Part shown: positions 32,654 to 43,158 of the stretch, piece after piece | How the letters are laid out: every line of letters begins with the position of its first letter | How positions within the stretch are numbered: position 1 is the stretch's first letter | Source of the DNA: Corylus avellana | Lineage: Eukaryota > Streptophyta > Magnoliopsida > Fagales > Betulaceae | Assembly: GCF_901000735.1 (NCBI RefSeq) | Contig: NC_081548.1 | Span: 6,761,364 to 6,825,363 of the forward strand | Reading direction: 5' to 3' | Length of the DNA stretch: 64,000 nucleotides | Made by a program: the position numbers and the translations under genes | Notes under the pieces: model-generated | Told to the model about the DNA's origin: nothing | Seen by the model: the letters and a program-made list of their open reading frames with translations, nothing else | The model's database searches: none

Positions 32654-32953
32654 AACACGGGAACAACTACACAAAAAGTCGTTCCTGTGTTGAGATTGGA
32701 TCAATAATGGTGATGTGTTAGGGGATGATCACATCATAACAACTGTGGTTATCCCCACACCATATTTAATTATTTGAGGAGATACCTATCTATAAATAGT
32801 TAAGGGGATGGAGGACGAAGTCCATTCAGCTTTCTTTTTACTATTTCTCTTTGTTTTCCTCTTGGATTTCCACCATTTTATCCTTCCAAACACTTTTATT
32901 CATTTTACTTTAAATAAATTATTAGGATAAATCAAGTGTTTGGGAGTTGAGCC
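32654..32953 (+). promoter_or_regulatory. TNL promoter and 5' leader
   Basis: The hairpin AACACGGGAACAAC...GTTCCTGTGTT has one base change in its right arm. TATAAATAG is at 32791-32799. The leader holds CATTCAGCTTTC and TTTCCACCATTTTATCC before GAGCCATGG at the start codon. TATA to ATG is 163 bases. The transcription start was not determined. Confidence 0.65.
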
Positions 32954-35900
32954 ATGGCTATCAGAACATCGAGATCTCCTAAAGCCATCTTCTCTTCATC
33001 TTCTTCCCCTTGTTCCAACTGGATCTATGACGTTTTCTTGTGTTTCAGAGGTGAGGACACTGGCAAAAACTTCACCGACCACCTCTACTTTGCTTTGAGA
33101 GATGCTGGAATCAAAATCTTTAAAGATGACAATGAGCTCCGAAAAGGACAATACCTTGCATCTGAACTGATACGGGCAATCCAAGGATCCAAAATCTCTA
33201 TCATTGTTTTCTCAAGGAACTATGTGGCTTCGAGGTGGTGCCTGGAGGAACTTGTGGAAATTATGGAGTGTCGAAGAACTTTGAAGCAACTCATTCTACC
33301 TATATTCTATGATGTTGAGCCCTCTAATGTGAGAAACCAGACAGGTAGTTTTGCAAAAGCATTTGCGAAACATGAAGAGCATTACTTGTTGGACATAGAT
33401 AAAGTTCTCAAGTGGAGAAGAGCTTTGTGTGAGGCTGCTAATTTGTCAGGGTGGGATCTAAGAAAAACTGCAGACGGGTAAGTTCGTATAAGCAATAGTT
33501 TTGTCTTTCACCTACTATATTTTATTACATTTATAGTATCACATTGCAATATGTTTTTTATATATACATATATTATAATATGAACATTTGTTTTATTAAA
33601 AAAAAAAAAAAAAAAACAAATCTAACATAGTCAAAGTATAGTCATATATATCAGACATTATAAACAATGGAAGTTTTTAGGGTGGAACCACCTCAAAACT
33701 CTTTGCTTATCTCTTTCTCATTTTTCTCATACTTTCTTGTTTTTATTTTATTTTACTTTATATTCTATCAAAATTTTTTTTTTTATTTCATCAATATATA
33801 TATATATAAGCCGAATCACTCTTTAGAGGTAGTCTAGAATTGCGACATATAGTGTGGACCCATTTTTTTTAAAGGCATAACCGGTTTTTTAAGGCATAAT
33901 TTTATATATATATAAAAGGAAAAACATCACTTTGGACTCTTGAACTACTACCCCTTTTGACTTGCCCCCCTCAAACTTCAAAACCTTTCATTTTGGACCC
34001 CTAAACTTTCAATTTCTATCGCTTTGGACTCTTCCGTTGGATTTTAAACGTTAAAAGTTAGACAATGATGTTTATACCCTTGATTTTTTTATAAAATTCT
34101 AAATTTATCCTTAATTTCAAATTAAAATTTTTTAAAAAATTATTAAAAAAAAAAAAATCACAAGGTGACCCACGATTGGGCTACCTTGTAACCTTTTTTT
34201 TCTTTCAATTTTTTTTCCTAAAATGAAAATTGTAGGGTAATTTTGTCTTTTGAAGAGTTTTAACGGCAAAAATTGACGGAGGGAGTCCAAAGTGAAGTTT
34301 TCCATATATATATATATATATATAACTTGAGAATTGCCCAAATAAAAGAATATTGCAGAGAGTAAATAAGTCTACAAGAGGATGAGTTAGTTAAGAAAGT
34401 TGTGGCCAAAATTACCGACAAGGTAATTATAATGTTATGACTAAGCCAACTCTTGTGCTCATCTAAAGTATTACTTCAACTTGACTAATAGTTGTAGTTT
34501 GTTATTGCCTTAGAGGCTTTGATAGAATTCAAATCATGGTGAAAATTTATTGATGTGATTTGATATTCCTTCAAATCATGTGGGAAAAAAAAGCCTAGTT
34601 GACCTGGTTTATTTTGACCTACCTTTTGAATACATAAAGGCCACCTTTTAGTTTTTGAGACAGAAAGAGTGGAAATAACTAGAGAAAATGAATAAAACCC
34701 TTTACAACTATGATACAAAAATTTTTGGGGAAAATACATTTTACCCCTTCGTACTTTCCACCAATTTCACTTTTAACCCCAAAGTTTAAAAAAGTGACAC
34801 TTTACCTCCCCTCCAAACTTCCAAATTATTACAATTCAACCATTCTGACTTTTTTTTTTCCCAAAATGCCACAATCCCAAGTTAAAAAAAAATAAAATAA
34901 AAAACTAATTTTTTTTTTTTTTTTAAAAAAATTTTAAAATTTAGGGGTGGCCAGACACCACAGTTGGGCCTGGGGGTGGCTTCGGCCACCCTTGACCGGC
35001 CACCCCTTAATTTTTATTTTTATTTTTTTTTTAATTTTTATTTATTTATTTATTTATTTAACTTGGGATGGGGGCAATTGGGGGAAAAAAAATATTGGGT
35101 TAAAAGTGCACATGGGTGGAGAGTTCGGGAGGGTAATTTTTTTTGTCCGTGTGAGAGAGGTTTTGAGTCTATTGGATTTTGGGTTAACATAAAAATTTAG
35201 TTTCTTCAAACTTTGACCCATAAGTATGGTAAATGGTAATGAGTTAAGGATAATGGCCAAAACTAATATGTTCTAAGTTTTTACATATTCGCGTATATGA
35301 AACTCATATTTCAATTCTCTCTTGTATAATGTGACTCTACCTAACTTTTTAAAATAATTTCCAGGCATGAAGCAAAGTTTATTAGGAAAATTGTTGAAGA
35401 GATTTCAAGAGAACTAAAAAACACACACTTGTTTATAGCACTCTACCCAGTTGGAGTAGATTCTCATGTTCAAGAGATAACTTTTGGGTTAAATGTTGGA
35501 GCTAACGATATTCGCATGGTAGGAATCTTGGGAATGGGCGGAATTGGCAAAACAACCATTGCTAAAGCCATTTATAACCAATTTTTTCAGGGATTTGAAG
35601 GTAAAAGTTTTCTTGCAAATGTTAGGGAAACTTCCAAGGAACCTAGGGGTCAGGTTCATCTCCAAGAACAACTTCTTTCTGACATCTTGAAGACAAGTGA
35701 GATAAAGATAAGTAGTGTTGATAAAGGAATCAATATGATTAAAAAAAGACTTGTTAATAAAGCACTACTTGTGATACTTGATGATGTAGACCAAATGGAG
35801 CAATTGAATGCCATATGTAGAAGGCGTGAATGGTTTGGTTTGGGAAGTAGAATTATTATAACAACGAGAGATGAGCATTTGCTAAAGGAGTTAGAAGTGG

Positions 35901-38900
35901 ATAGTGTATATAGAGTTACAGCAATGAATGACATTGACTCTCTTGAGCTCTTTAGTTGGCATGCCTTTAGGAATAGTTATCCTATAAAAGATTATACTGA
36001 TTTGTCAAGAAGTGTCGTTGCTTACTGTGGAGGGTTGCCACTAGCACTTGAAGTTTTGGGCTCATTCCTTTTCTCTAGGAGCATGCTAGAATGGAAAAGT
36101 GCATTAAATAAATTGAAGAGAATTCCTCATGAGCAAATTCAAAATAAACTTAGAATAAGTTTTGATGGACTAAGCGACAATACTGAAAAGGATATATTCC
36201 TTGACATATCATGTTTCTTCATAGGAATGGATATAGACTATGTTGTAAAAATATTGGATGACTGTGGTTTTTTTGCAAAGATTGGAATTAGTGTCCTCAT
36301 TCAGCGGTGTCTTCTTAAAGCTAGTGAGACAAACAAGTTTACAATGCATGATTTGTTGCGAGACATGGGAAGAGAAATCGTTCGTGAAAAACACCCCAAC
36401 AAACCTGGGAAATGGAGTAGATTATGGCTGCATGAGGATGCGTTTGATATATTGACAAACCACGAGGTAATAAGAACTTTCTCAATTGAAAGCATTGAAA
36501 GAAAGAAAGAAAGAAAAAAAAAAAAAAAGGAAAAAGAAAAAAAAAAAGCATTTTTTTTTTCTTTCTAAGATATATGTTATTCGGGAAGCAAATGCGTACT
36601 AATTCACACTGATCACATGTCTTGAATGTTTAATCCATATATTTCTTATTTGAAAATAGGAACTTTTTTTTTTTCCTAACATCATTCTATTGTTTTTGTA
36701 GTTGCAAACATGATTGCATTATATTCAGCAAAGCGAGATAAATGAAATGATTAATAAGAAAGATTATGTGATAAGTTTGGATAATCACTTGCCTCGTGCA
36801 ATTCTTGTGTTTTTATAGGGAACAAATGCAGTTGAAGGACTTACTTTAAAATTGACAAGTCTAAGTAAGATGAATTTCAATTCAGAAGCATTTATGAAGA
36901 TGCAGAGACTAAGATTACTCCAACTTGATCACGTTCGACTCACTGGAGACTATAAATATCTTTCCAAAGAATTAAGGTGGCTCTGTTGGCATGGATTCCC
37001 TCTAAAGTTTATTCCAAATGACTTTTATCCAAGAAACTTAGTTGTGATTGACTTGCAATATAGCAATCTCAAAAAATTTTGGGAAAGTCCCAAGGTAAAT
37101 AATCAATGATTTATTTATTTATTTATTTATTATTTTATATCCTAGGCTCTAATATTACGCTTTCCTTCCTTTTTCATTGGTTGTTTTTTCATTTGTTTAG
37201 CAGTTGCTTGAGAAGATGAAAATTATAAATCTCAGTCACTCTAATTATCTGAGCCAAACCCCTGACTTTTCAAAACTTCCAAATCTAGAGCAATTAATAC
37301 TTGAAGATTGTACGAGTTTGCTTGAGGTTCACCACTCCATTGGAGATCTTAGTAATCTTGTTTTGGTGAATTTGAAAGATTGCAAATGCCTTAAAAGTTT
37401 GCCAAGGAGTTTCTATAAGTTGAAGTCTCTAGAAACTCTCATTCTTTCTGGGTGTTCTAAAATGCACAATTTGGCTGACAACTTGGGGGAGATGGATTTA
37501 TTGACAACTCTTCTTGTAGACAGAACTGCTATAAGACAAGTGCCTTTTAGTATAGTGCAACTGAAAAATCTCAAATATTTATCTCTATGTGGGTGTAAAG
37601 GATCACCGTCTAAGTCATTGCCATCACTCTTTTGGTCTTGGATATCACCAAGGAAAAGTCCTAAGTCAGTCAATCTACTACCTGTTGCACTACAAGGCTT
37701 GAACTCACTAACACACTTATGTCTCCAGGAATGCAATTTATCTGATGATGGAATTCCTACAGATCTTTGGAATTTATGTTCTCTTAAAATTTTAGACTTA
37801 AGATGCAATAGTTTTGAAAGCCTATCAACAAGCCTAGGTGGTCTTTCGAAGCTTCAAGATCTCAGACTGGACCGCTGTAGAAAGCTTAAATCAATTCCAG
37901 ATTTACCAACAAGTTTGATTTTTTTAGATGCAAAACTTTGCACTGCACTAGAAAGAATGCCGGATCTATCAAAGCTCTCAAACATGAATGGTTTGAACCT
38001 TACTAACTGTCACAAATTAGTAGAAATTCCAGGTTTGGATAAGCGTTNNNNNNNNNNNNNNNNNNNNNNNNNNNNNNNNNNNNNNNNNNNNNNNNNNNNN
38101 NNNNNNNNNNNNNNNNNNNNNNNNNNNNNNNNNNNNNNNNNNNNNNNTTTTTTTTCAGAATGCCCTCATCCTAAGTTAAATCCTAAGTTAAAAAATAAAA
38201 ATAAAACATAAAACATAAATAAATAAATAAAATTTAAATTTAAATTTAAAAATTAAGTGGGCCTAGGGGTGGCTTCGGCTACCCGAGATCGAACACCTCT
38301 TAATTTTGAATTTTGAATTTGAATTTTTTGAATTTTTTGTTTTAAACTTGGGATATGGGCATTTTGGGAAAAAAAAATCAAAATGGTCGAATTGCAACAA
38401 TTTGGATGTTTGGGGGGGGGGGGGGGGGGTCAAGTGTCACTTTTTAAACATTGGAGGTGAAAGTGCAAATGGGTTGATAATTCATGGGGGTAAAATGTAT
38501 TTTTCCCATAGAATAATGTGTGGAGTAGGATTTCAACTTAAGACCTCTGTTATGATATCATGTTATCTCGTATCACTTAGTTAATACTTTAAGACATATC
38601 ATCCTCTGCTAATGTAACAGGAATGGGGTGGAATTGGTCAATTGTTTGGCATTGTCCTCCCCGGAAATCAAATCCCCAATTGGTTCACGTATCAATGTGA
38701 GGGACCCTCGGTACATTTTAAAGTACCTACTGCTGGTCCCATATTGAAAGAGTTCGGTGTACGTGTTGTCTTTGCATCACGTGTTCATGTATTCTCTTCA
38801 TATAAAGGTAGCATGTCATTTATCAACCATACCAAGAATACTATTCTGATTGATTTGGCAGCAACAATTGGTGGCCCATTCCTTCCTGGAGATCACCTAT

Positions 38901-39274
38901 TCCTACACGATCACCTATTCCTACGCAATATCGTTCGTACCAATGATTTTGAGGACGGTGATGAAGTAGAGGTTCTTGTAGATTGGGGGCCTGAAATCAT
39001 TGTGAAGAAAATAGGGGTCTATCTAGTATATGAAAGGGTTGTTGATGGAAAAGATGAGGACCATGCCATTGTTGTCAGTGATGCTGACTATGACAATAAC
39101 AATACAGAAAACAGATGCTCCTCTAAGAGAAAAATGAGATCTCCAAATATGATTGAGGATTCACAAACTATGATGAAAGAGAAAAAGCTCAAAAAGCTTG
39201 CTACAAAGGAAAATGAGTATTCTTTTGACTCTTTTGTGACGAGATCTCAAAAGTTTCAATTTGAGTGGTTGTAA
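32954..39274 (+). CDS. TIR-NBS-LRR (TNL) immune receptor
   Basis: Intracellular pathogen sensor of the TNL class. Five exons fit consensus splice sites with matching phase: 32954-33477, 35365-36466, 36819-37094, 37201 into a 100-N gap at 38048, and 38621-39274. Exon 1 is the TIR domain (YDVFLCFRGEDTGKNF; WCLEEL with the NADase Glu). Exon 2 is NB-ARC: P-loop GMGGIGKTT (about residue 232), kinase-2 LLVILDDVD, GSRIIITTRDEHLL, GLPLAL, and MHD in FTMHDLLRDMG (about residue 501). Exons 3-4 carry leucine-rich repeats (LEKMKIINLSHS, LEQLILEDC). Exon 5 is the C-JID domain (GIVLPGNQIPNWFTY) with an acidic/Lys-rich tail. No internal stop is seen in about 1,130 visible residues. The end of the LRR exon and its donor are lost in the gap. 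It is the only complete-looking gene here. Introns carry foldback repeats. The start at 32954 has good context (GCCATGG). Confidence 0.93.
33918..34305. repeat. Foldback repeat in TNL intron 1
   Basis: The left end GGAAAAACATCACTTTGGAC and right end GTCCAAAGTGAAGTTTTCC are inverted. TTGGACCCCTAAACTTTCAAT-type words occur inside. It belongs to the same family as the repeats at 54050-55060. Confidence 0.65.
34727..35145. repeat. Foldback repeat with G-rich core in TNL intron 1
   Basis: The left arm has GGGGAAAATACATTTTACCCC and AAAGTGACACTTTACC. The core has GGGGTGGCTTCGGCCACCC. The right arm has AACTTGGGATGGGGGCA. Related pieces are 38148-38508 and 1685-1850. Confidence 0.65.
38048..38147. 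other. Assembly gap, 100 N, inside the TNL gene
   Basis: Interrupts the last LRR exon after LVEIPGLDK. The exon end, the donor and part of the following intron are missing. 100 N is probably a placeholder. Confidence 0.95.
38148..38508. repeat. Foldback repeat before the last TNL exon
   Basis: Right arm and core of the 34727 family, with an 18-base G run at 38412-38429. The left arm presumably lies in the gap. The frame that continues out of the LRR exon into this repeat is therefore not protein-coding. Confidence 0.6.
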
Positions 39275-39477
39275 TATATATATATTCTTGTCTCACATGT
39301 ATTGTATAATTATTGAAATATGTCATGCTTCCAAGTGATTGTCAATGCAAGTTTCCTCTATGGCCTCCATATGCCATCCATCATGCTAAATTCTCTTAGA
39401 AAATAATCTATGTATGTTACAAGCCACAATAAGAAAATCCTAACATAGGGGTGTCAAAATTACCAAAATATTCTTTA

Positions 39478-39882
39478 GGGGAAAATGCAGTTTACCCTCC
39501 TGAAGTTTCAAGGGTTTTTCAATTTTAACCCAAAAGTTCAAAAATTGGCAATCTGCCCCCCCTGAAGTTTCAAAAAATTGGCAATTTAAACCTTCCGTTA
39601 CTAATTTTCATTAAATTGGATATAAAGTTTTTTTAAAAAAAAAAGCCTAAGGGTAATAATGTAATTTCATAGATTTCCGTCCATTTAGACAAAATAAATA
39701 AATAAACGAAGGGTTTAAATTGACAATTTTTGAAACTTCAGGGGGGTAGAATGCCAATTTTTGAACTTTGGGGTTAAAATTGAAAAACCCCTAAAACTTC
39801 AGGGGTAAATTGCCAATTTTTGAACTTTGGGGTTAAAATTGATAAACCCCTAAAACTTCAGGGGGTAAACTGCATTTTCTCC
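39478..39882. repeat. Foldback repeat
   Basis: The ends GGGGAAAATGCAGTTTACCC and its inverted copy at 39855-39882 enclose CTGAAGTTTCAAGGGTTTTTC-type arms. The right arm contains a direct duplication of about 65 bases (GCCAATTTTTGAACTTTGGG twice). Non-coding. Confidence 0.75.
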
Positions 39883-39922
39883 TATTCCTTATCTTTTTCA
39901 AAAAAAAAGATAAAAGAAAAAT

Positions 39923-40267
39923 GGTTAAATTCACTTTACCCCCCTGAAGTTTCAAGAGTTTTTCAATTCGAACCCTAATGTTTAATAATTGGCAATGTAC
40001 CCCATAATGTTTCAAAAATTTTCAATTCAGACCATTCGTTACTAATTTCCGTCTAATTTGACGGAAATTTTTTTTTTTTTTTTAAAAAAAAAAGCATTGA
40101 GGGTAATTACATAATTTCATAGATTTCCGTCAAATTTGACGGAAATTAGTAACGAAAGGTTTGAATTGAAAATTTTTGAAACATTAGGGGGTACATTGCC
40201 AATTTTTAAACATTAGGGTTCAAATTGAAAAACTCTTAAAACTTTATGGGGTTAAAATGCAAAAAGT
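39923..40267. repeat. Foldback repeat, second adjacent copy
   Basis: Inverted arms around AATTTCCGTC(A/T)AATTTGACGG (near 40048 and 40125) and CCTGAAGTTTC words. Same family as 39478-39882. 40268-40464 contains a diverged single arm. Confidence 0.65.
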
Positions 40268-40464
40268 AGGCATTGGTCAAGATTTAATGAATCTTTGTAA
40301 TTTTTTATATATATTTATAAAAAACAGGGATATTTTAGAAATTTTGACAAAATTTAACAGAAAAATCTAACGGATGAGTGACATTGCAAAAATTTAAAAC
40401 TTTAATACACTAAATTGAGAGTTTTTAAACTTTGAGGAGGTAATTGCAAAAGTGATGTAAATTC

Positions 40465-40821
40465 ATGAGGGTTAAAGTGAAGTTTTCCATTCCTGTAAGT
40501 TCTCTACCAAAATTGTGGTGTGATAATATTGGAGCCCTTGCTTTGGCCTCCAATCCCATCTATTATGCTCAGACCAAGCATATAGAGGTCGACTATCATT
40601 TTATTTGCGAGGAGATCTTACTTAAGAATAGGGTTGCTTGTTATATTTCCACTAAAGATCAATGTGTAGATATATTTACTAAGGGCCAAACTTTTCATCG
40701 ATTTCTTTTTCTTGGTGACAAGTTCATAGTCACTCTCCCTCCCATGGGCTTGAGTGGGGCTATTAGTGTACCTACTGCAGCACAACATATAATAAAGCTC
40801 ATGATGAGCATATATATATGA
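40465..40821 (+). pseudogene. Copia polyprotein C-terminal fragment
   Basis: The frame reads KLWCDNIGALALASNPIYYA, then TKHIEVDYHFICEEIL and DIFTKG. This is the end of the RNase H region of Copia pol, comparable to VDNLEALSLSFNPVFHACTK in the element at 14710. No upstream pol domains are present. It begins inside a foldback arm, so it is a truncated remnant. Confidence 0.8.
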
Positions 40822-40920
40822 AATAATGGAGCACTTCATCCATTATCTTCATTATTTGTTCACACAATAGGTAATGCAGTAGATAAGGATGAAGTGCATA
40901 CATTGGTTCCTATCCCATCT

Positions 40921-41072
40921 CCAAGGGGTAGCTCAATCTGTTGGAGATTGCGTCTCATGAAGCGGAGGTTATTAGATCGAATCACATTCTCTCCTTTCCC
41001 TAGCCTTGTGTGGAAATTTTAAAAAAAAAAATTAAAAAAAATAAAAAATAAAAAAATAATAATAAACTGACA
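40921..41072 (+). mobile_element. tRNA-derived SINE
   Basis: The head has an RNA polymerase III A-box-like GGTAGCTCAATCTGTTGG (40926-40943) and a B-box-like AGATCGAATCAC. The tail is A-rich with AATAATAATAAA. It is flanked by CCTATCCCATCT (40909-40920) and CCTATCCCATTT (41073-41084), a 12-base target duplication with one mismatch. There is no cloverleaf, so it is not a tRNA gene. Confidence 0.75.
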
Positions 41073-41539
41073 CCTATCCCATTTCTTTTCTTACAATCCC
41101 ATTCAGTTTTAACAAACGAGTGCACAAGAAGTTCCATAGAACATAAAAGTTTGCAGTTTTAATTATATTATGGAGATAGTACAATTTATATTACCATATT
41201 AAAAAAGCAGAGATCATTATCGCCATGGGATTGTCGTTTTGATCATTGTTTGTTGCTTGTGGTAGAAAATTAGAAAAACTATCCTTTAAACGCATGATGG
41301 ATGTGTCATGAATACTGAATATCTAATAATTGAAAAACCCCCCACTCATATGATCATAGAAGGTCTTTCAATCGATATCCAAGGTGGCCAATTTTTTTTT
41401 TTTTTTTTCAAAGATAAATGTTATTTTTTTCATCGATCTCTCATCTATCTTACATTCATCTCCATTGAATCTACATATGAATCATACACAATATCCAATG
41501 GTGAATTTAAAAAAGAGATGGATAAATAACGAGTGTTGA

Positions 41540-41760
41540 AATAATGATTAAATGATTAAATTTATCTCTTCCTATCAGCTTAAACTTTTGAGATAACTGG
41601 TAATTTAATATGGTATTAGAGCAAAGGCCCTGTGATCGAACATTGACTCCGTCAAATCACCCTCCATTTTAATTAAATATTTCACAAGTGATTAAATTTA
41701 TATCTTATTACCAGTTTGAGTTTTTGAGATAACTGGTAATTTAACAACGAGTCTCTCTTC
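41540..41760. repeat. Repeat with duplicated TGATTAAATTTAT block
   Basis: GTGATTAAATTTATATCTTA and TTTGAGATAACTGGTAATTTAA occur twice. Between them is GGTATTAGAGCAAAGGCCC, which resembles dispersed tRNA-like repeats also seen near 1900 and 6120. In the first duplicate (2610-2690) only one copy exists. Confidence 0.4.
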
Positions 41761-41929
41761 CCAATTTGCTAGCATGTGATTAGAATCTTCATCCAGGTGG
41801 CCAAAGTTTATGTTCATGCTGGTGAACAGTTAGGTTATTCAAATTTTATTGAAATTTCTATAGTAAAAGAGAGGAAGGTTGTGGGGTCCACTTGCCTCGA
41901 GTAGTGAATCCTAGTCTACACTCTGAGGT

Positions 41930-42115
41930 TGAAGTAATTTTAGAAATCACTCTTATGTTCCTCTTATGTCACTTTATGAATGATGTGGCTTTTAAAATCA
42001 CTATTTAATTAAATTCAATAATGATCAATTACAAACCCAACAATGATTTTAGAAGCCATATCATTTTCAAAGTGATATAAGAGAAATACAAGAGTAATTT
42101 CTAGCATTACTCCCC
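41930..42115. repeat. MITE-like inverted repeat, sister of 2845-3046
   Basis: Inverted ends TTAGAAATCACTCTTATGTTC and GAGAAATACAAGAGTAATTTC. Colinear with the first duplicate. Confidence 0.5.
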
Positions 42116-42284
42116 GAGTTGCTCAAAGCAGGTGAGCTCTATAGCCTCCTCTAAAATATGGACAACAAAATTATAGTGGATCCTCATCTTTTAAATAAGC
42201 CTAAAAGCAAAGACTTGTAGGTATTAGCATTATTGTCCTATAAACAATCAAATTATGTTTGAGTTGATAAAATTAGGAATGTCA

Positions 42285-42435
42285 AGGTGGTTACGGTTAG
42301 CGGTTATTAGCAATAACCGCTAAGCGTAACCGCCTTAGCGGTTAGTAGATTTCACTAACTACAACCGTTAACCGCCTAGCCGTTAGCGATTAGCGGTTAA
42401 CCGCCGGTTAACGGTTAGTGAAACAGATAACTGTC
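42285..42435. repeat. Cluster of inverted AGCGGTTA words
   Basis: About ten copies of AGCGGTTA/TAACCGCT and CCGGTTAACGG in both orientations, giving many short hairpins. The pattern resembles hAT subterminal regions. The right side runs towards the gap at 42621, so its ends cannot be defined. It starts where paralogy with 3196 breaks. Confidence 0.55.
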
Positions 42436-42620
42436 CGCTAACCGCTTTTTCAAAATTGAGCTTTTTTTTTTTGGGCTTTTTGGGTTTTCTTTAATGCTTT
42501 TTGGACCTTTTCGGGCTTCTTTTTTTGGGCTTTTTTTTTTAATCTTTTTTTTTTGGTGGTATTTTTAGGGTCTTCTTGGGCACAATTGCTATAAAAAGAG
42601 CCCATAATGAAAAATCAAAA

Positions 42621-42720
42621 NNNNNNNNNNNNNNNNNNNNNNNNNNNNNNNNNNNNNNNNNNNNNNNNNNNNNNNNNNNNNNNNNNNNNNNNNNNNNNNN
42701 NNNNNNNNNNNNNNNNNNNN
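42621..42720. other. Assembly gap, 100 N
   Basis: Lies where the counterpart of 3196-9485 (including the phytocyanin) should be. A second phytocyanin could be missing from the assembly here. Confidence 0.95.
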
Positions 42721-43158
42721 TGATTGACGGAATGGTGATAGAGGTACTAAATCGGTATTTACTCATAAGTCAGATATCATCTTAAAACATTTTATATATT
42801 ATTAAACTATTGATTAAATGATTAAGTTTACATTATGTGAAACTGAACTGAACTTTGTGTTGACGGTCCGTGAATAGGTTGCTATATTAAATTGACGAGA
42901 AAAATGAAGCATAGAATAATATGACCATTAATATCATAGTCTTCAACATTCAAAGGAAGTGGAGAGATCCATTCCACGATTAAAATTAAATTGGTGAAAC
43001 ATTACTTATACTTCATGAAGTAATTTCGAAAATTAAAAAAAAACTTAGTCTCGTTTTTTCTCTCTAGACGTTTCCTCTGGAGGAGAAGGATTCTTTTCTC
43101 ACGTCTACCGACGGTGGGGGATTTTGTCTGTTTTTGTAGTCTGTAAGAACACGGAACA

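Larger units (their letters stand above)
27977..32880. repeat. Three tandem copies of the DNA upstream of the TNL gene
   Basis: Units begin TATTTATGAATATATAT at 27977, 29653 and 31338 and have lengths of about 1,676, 1,685 and 1,543 bases. Units 1 and 2 are nearly identical. Unit 3 has lost an internal stretch present at 28340-28530 in unit 1 and is the one joined to the TNL gene. Each ends in the same promoter-like block: a hairpin with AACACGGGAACA arms, then GGGGATGATCACATCATAAC, TATAAATAG and CATTCAGCTTTCTTT. Short frames in the units (for example 28164-28478) repeat with the unit and match no family I know. Confidence 0.9.

Noticed and set aside
38148..38211. Continuation of the TNL LRR exon after the gap
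   Set aside because: The sequence after the gap belongs to a foldback repeat also found in TNL intron 1. The next real exon starts at 38621.
40465..40821. Independent small gene
   Set aside because: It is the C-terminal end of Copia pol with no upstream domains.
40921..41000. tRNA gene
   Set aside because: Box A and B-like sites are present, but no cloverleaf or acceptor stem. The A-rich tail and target duplication show a SINE.
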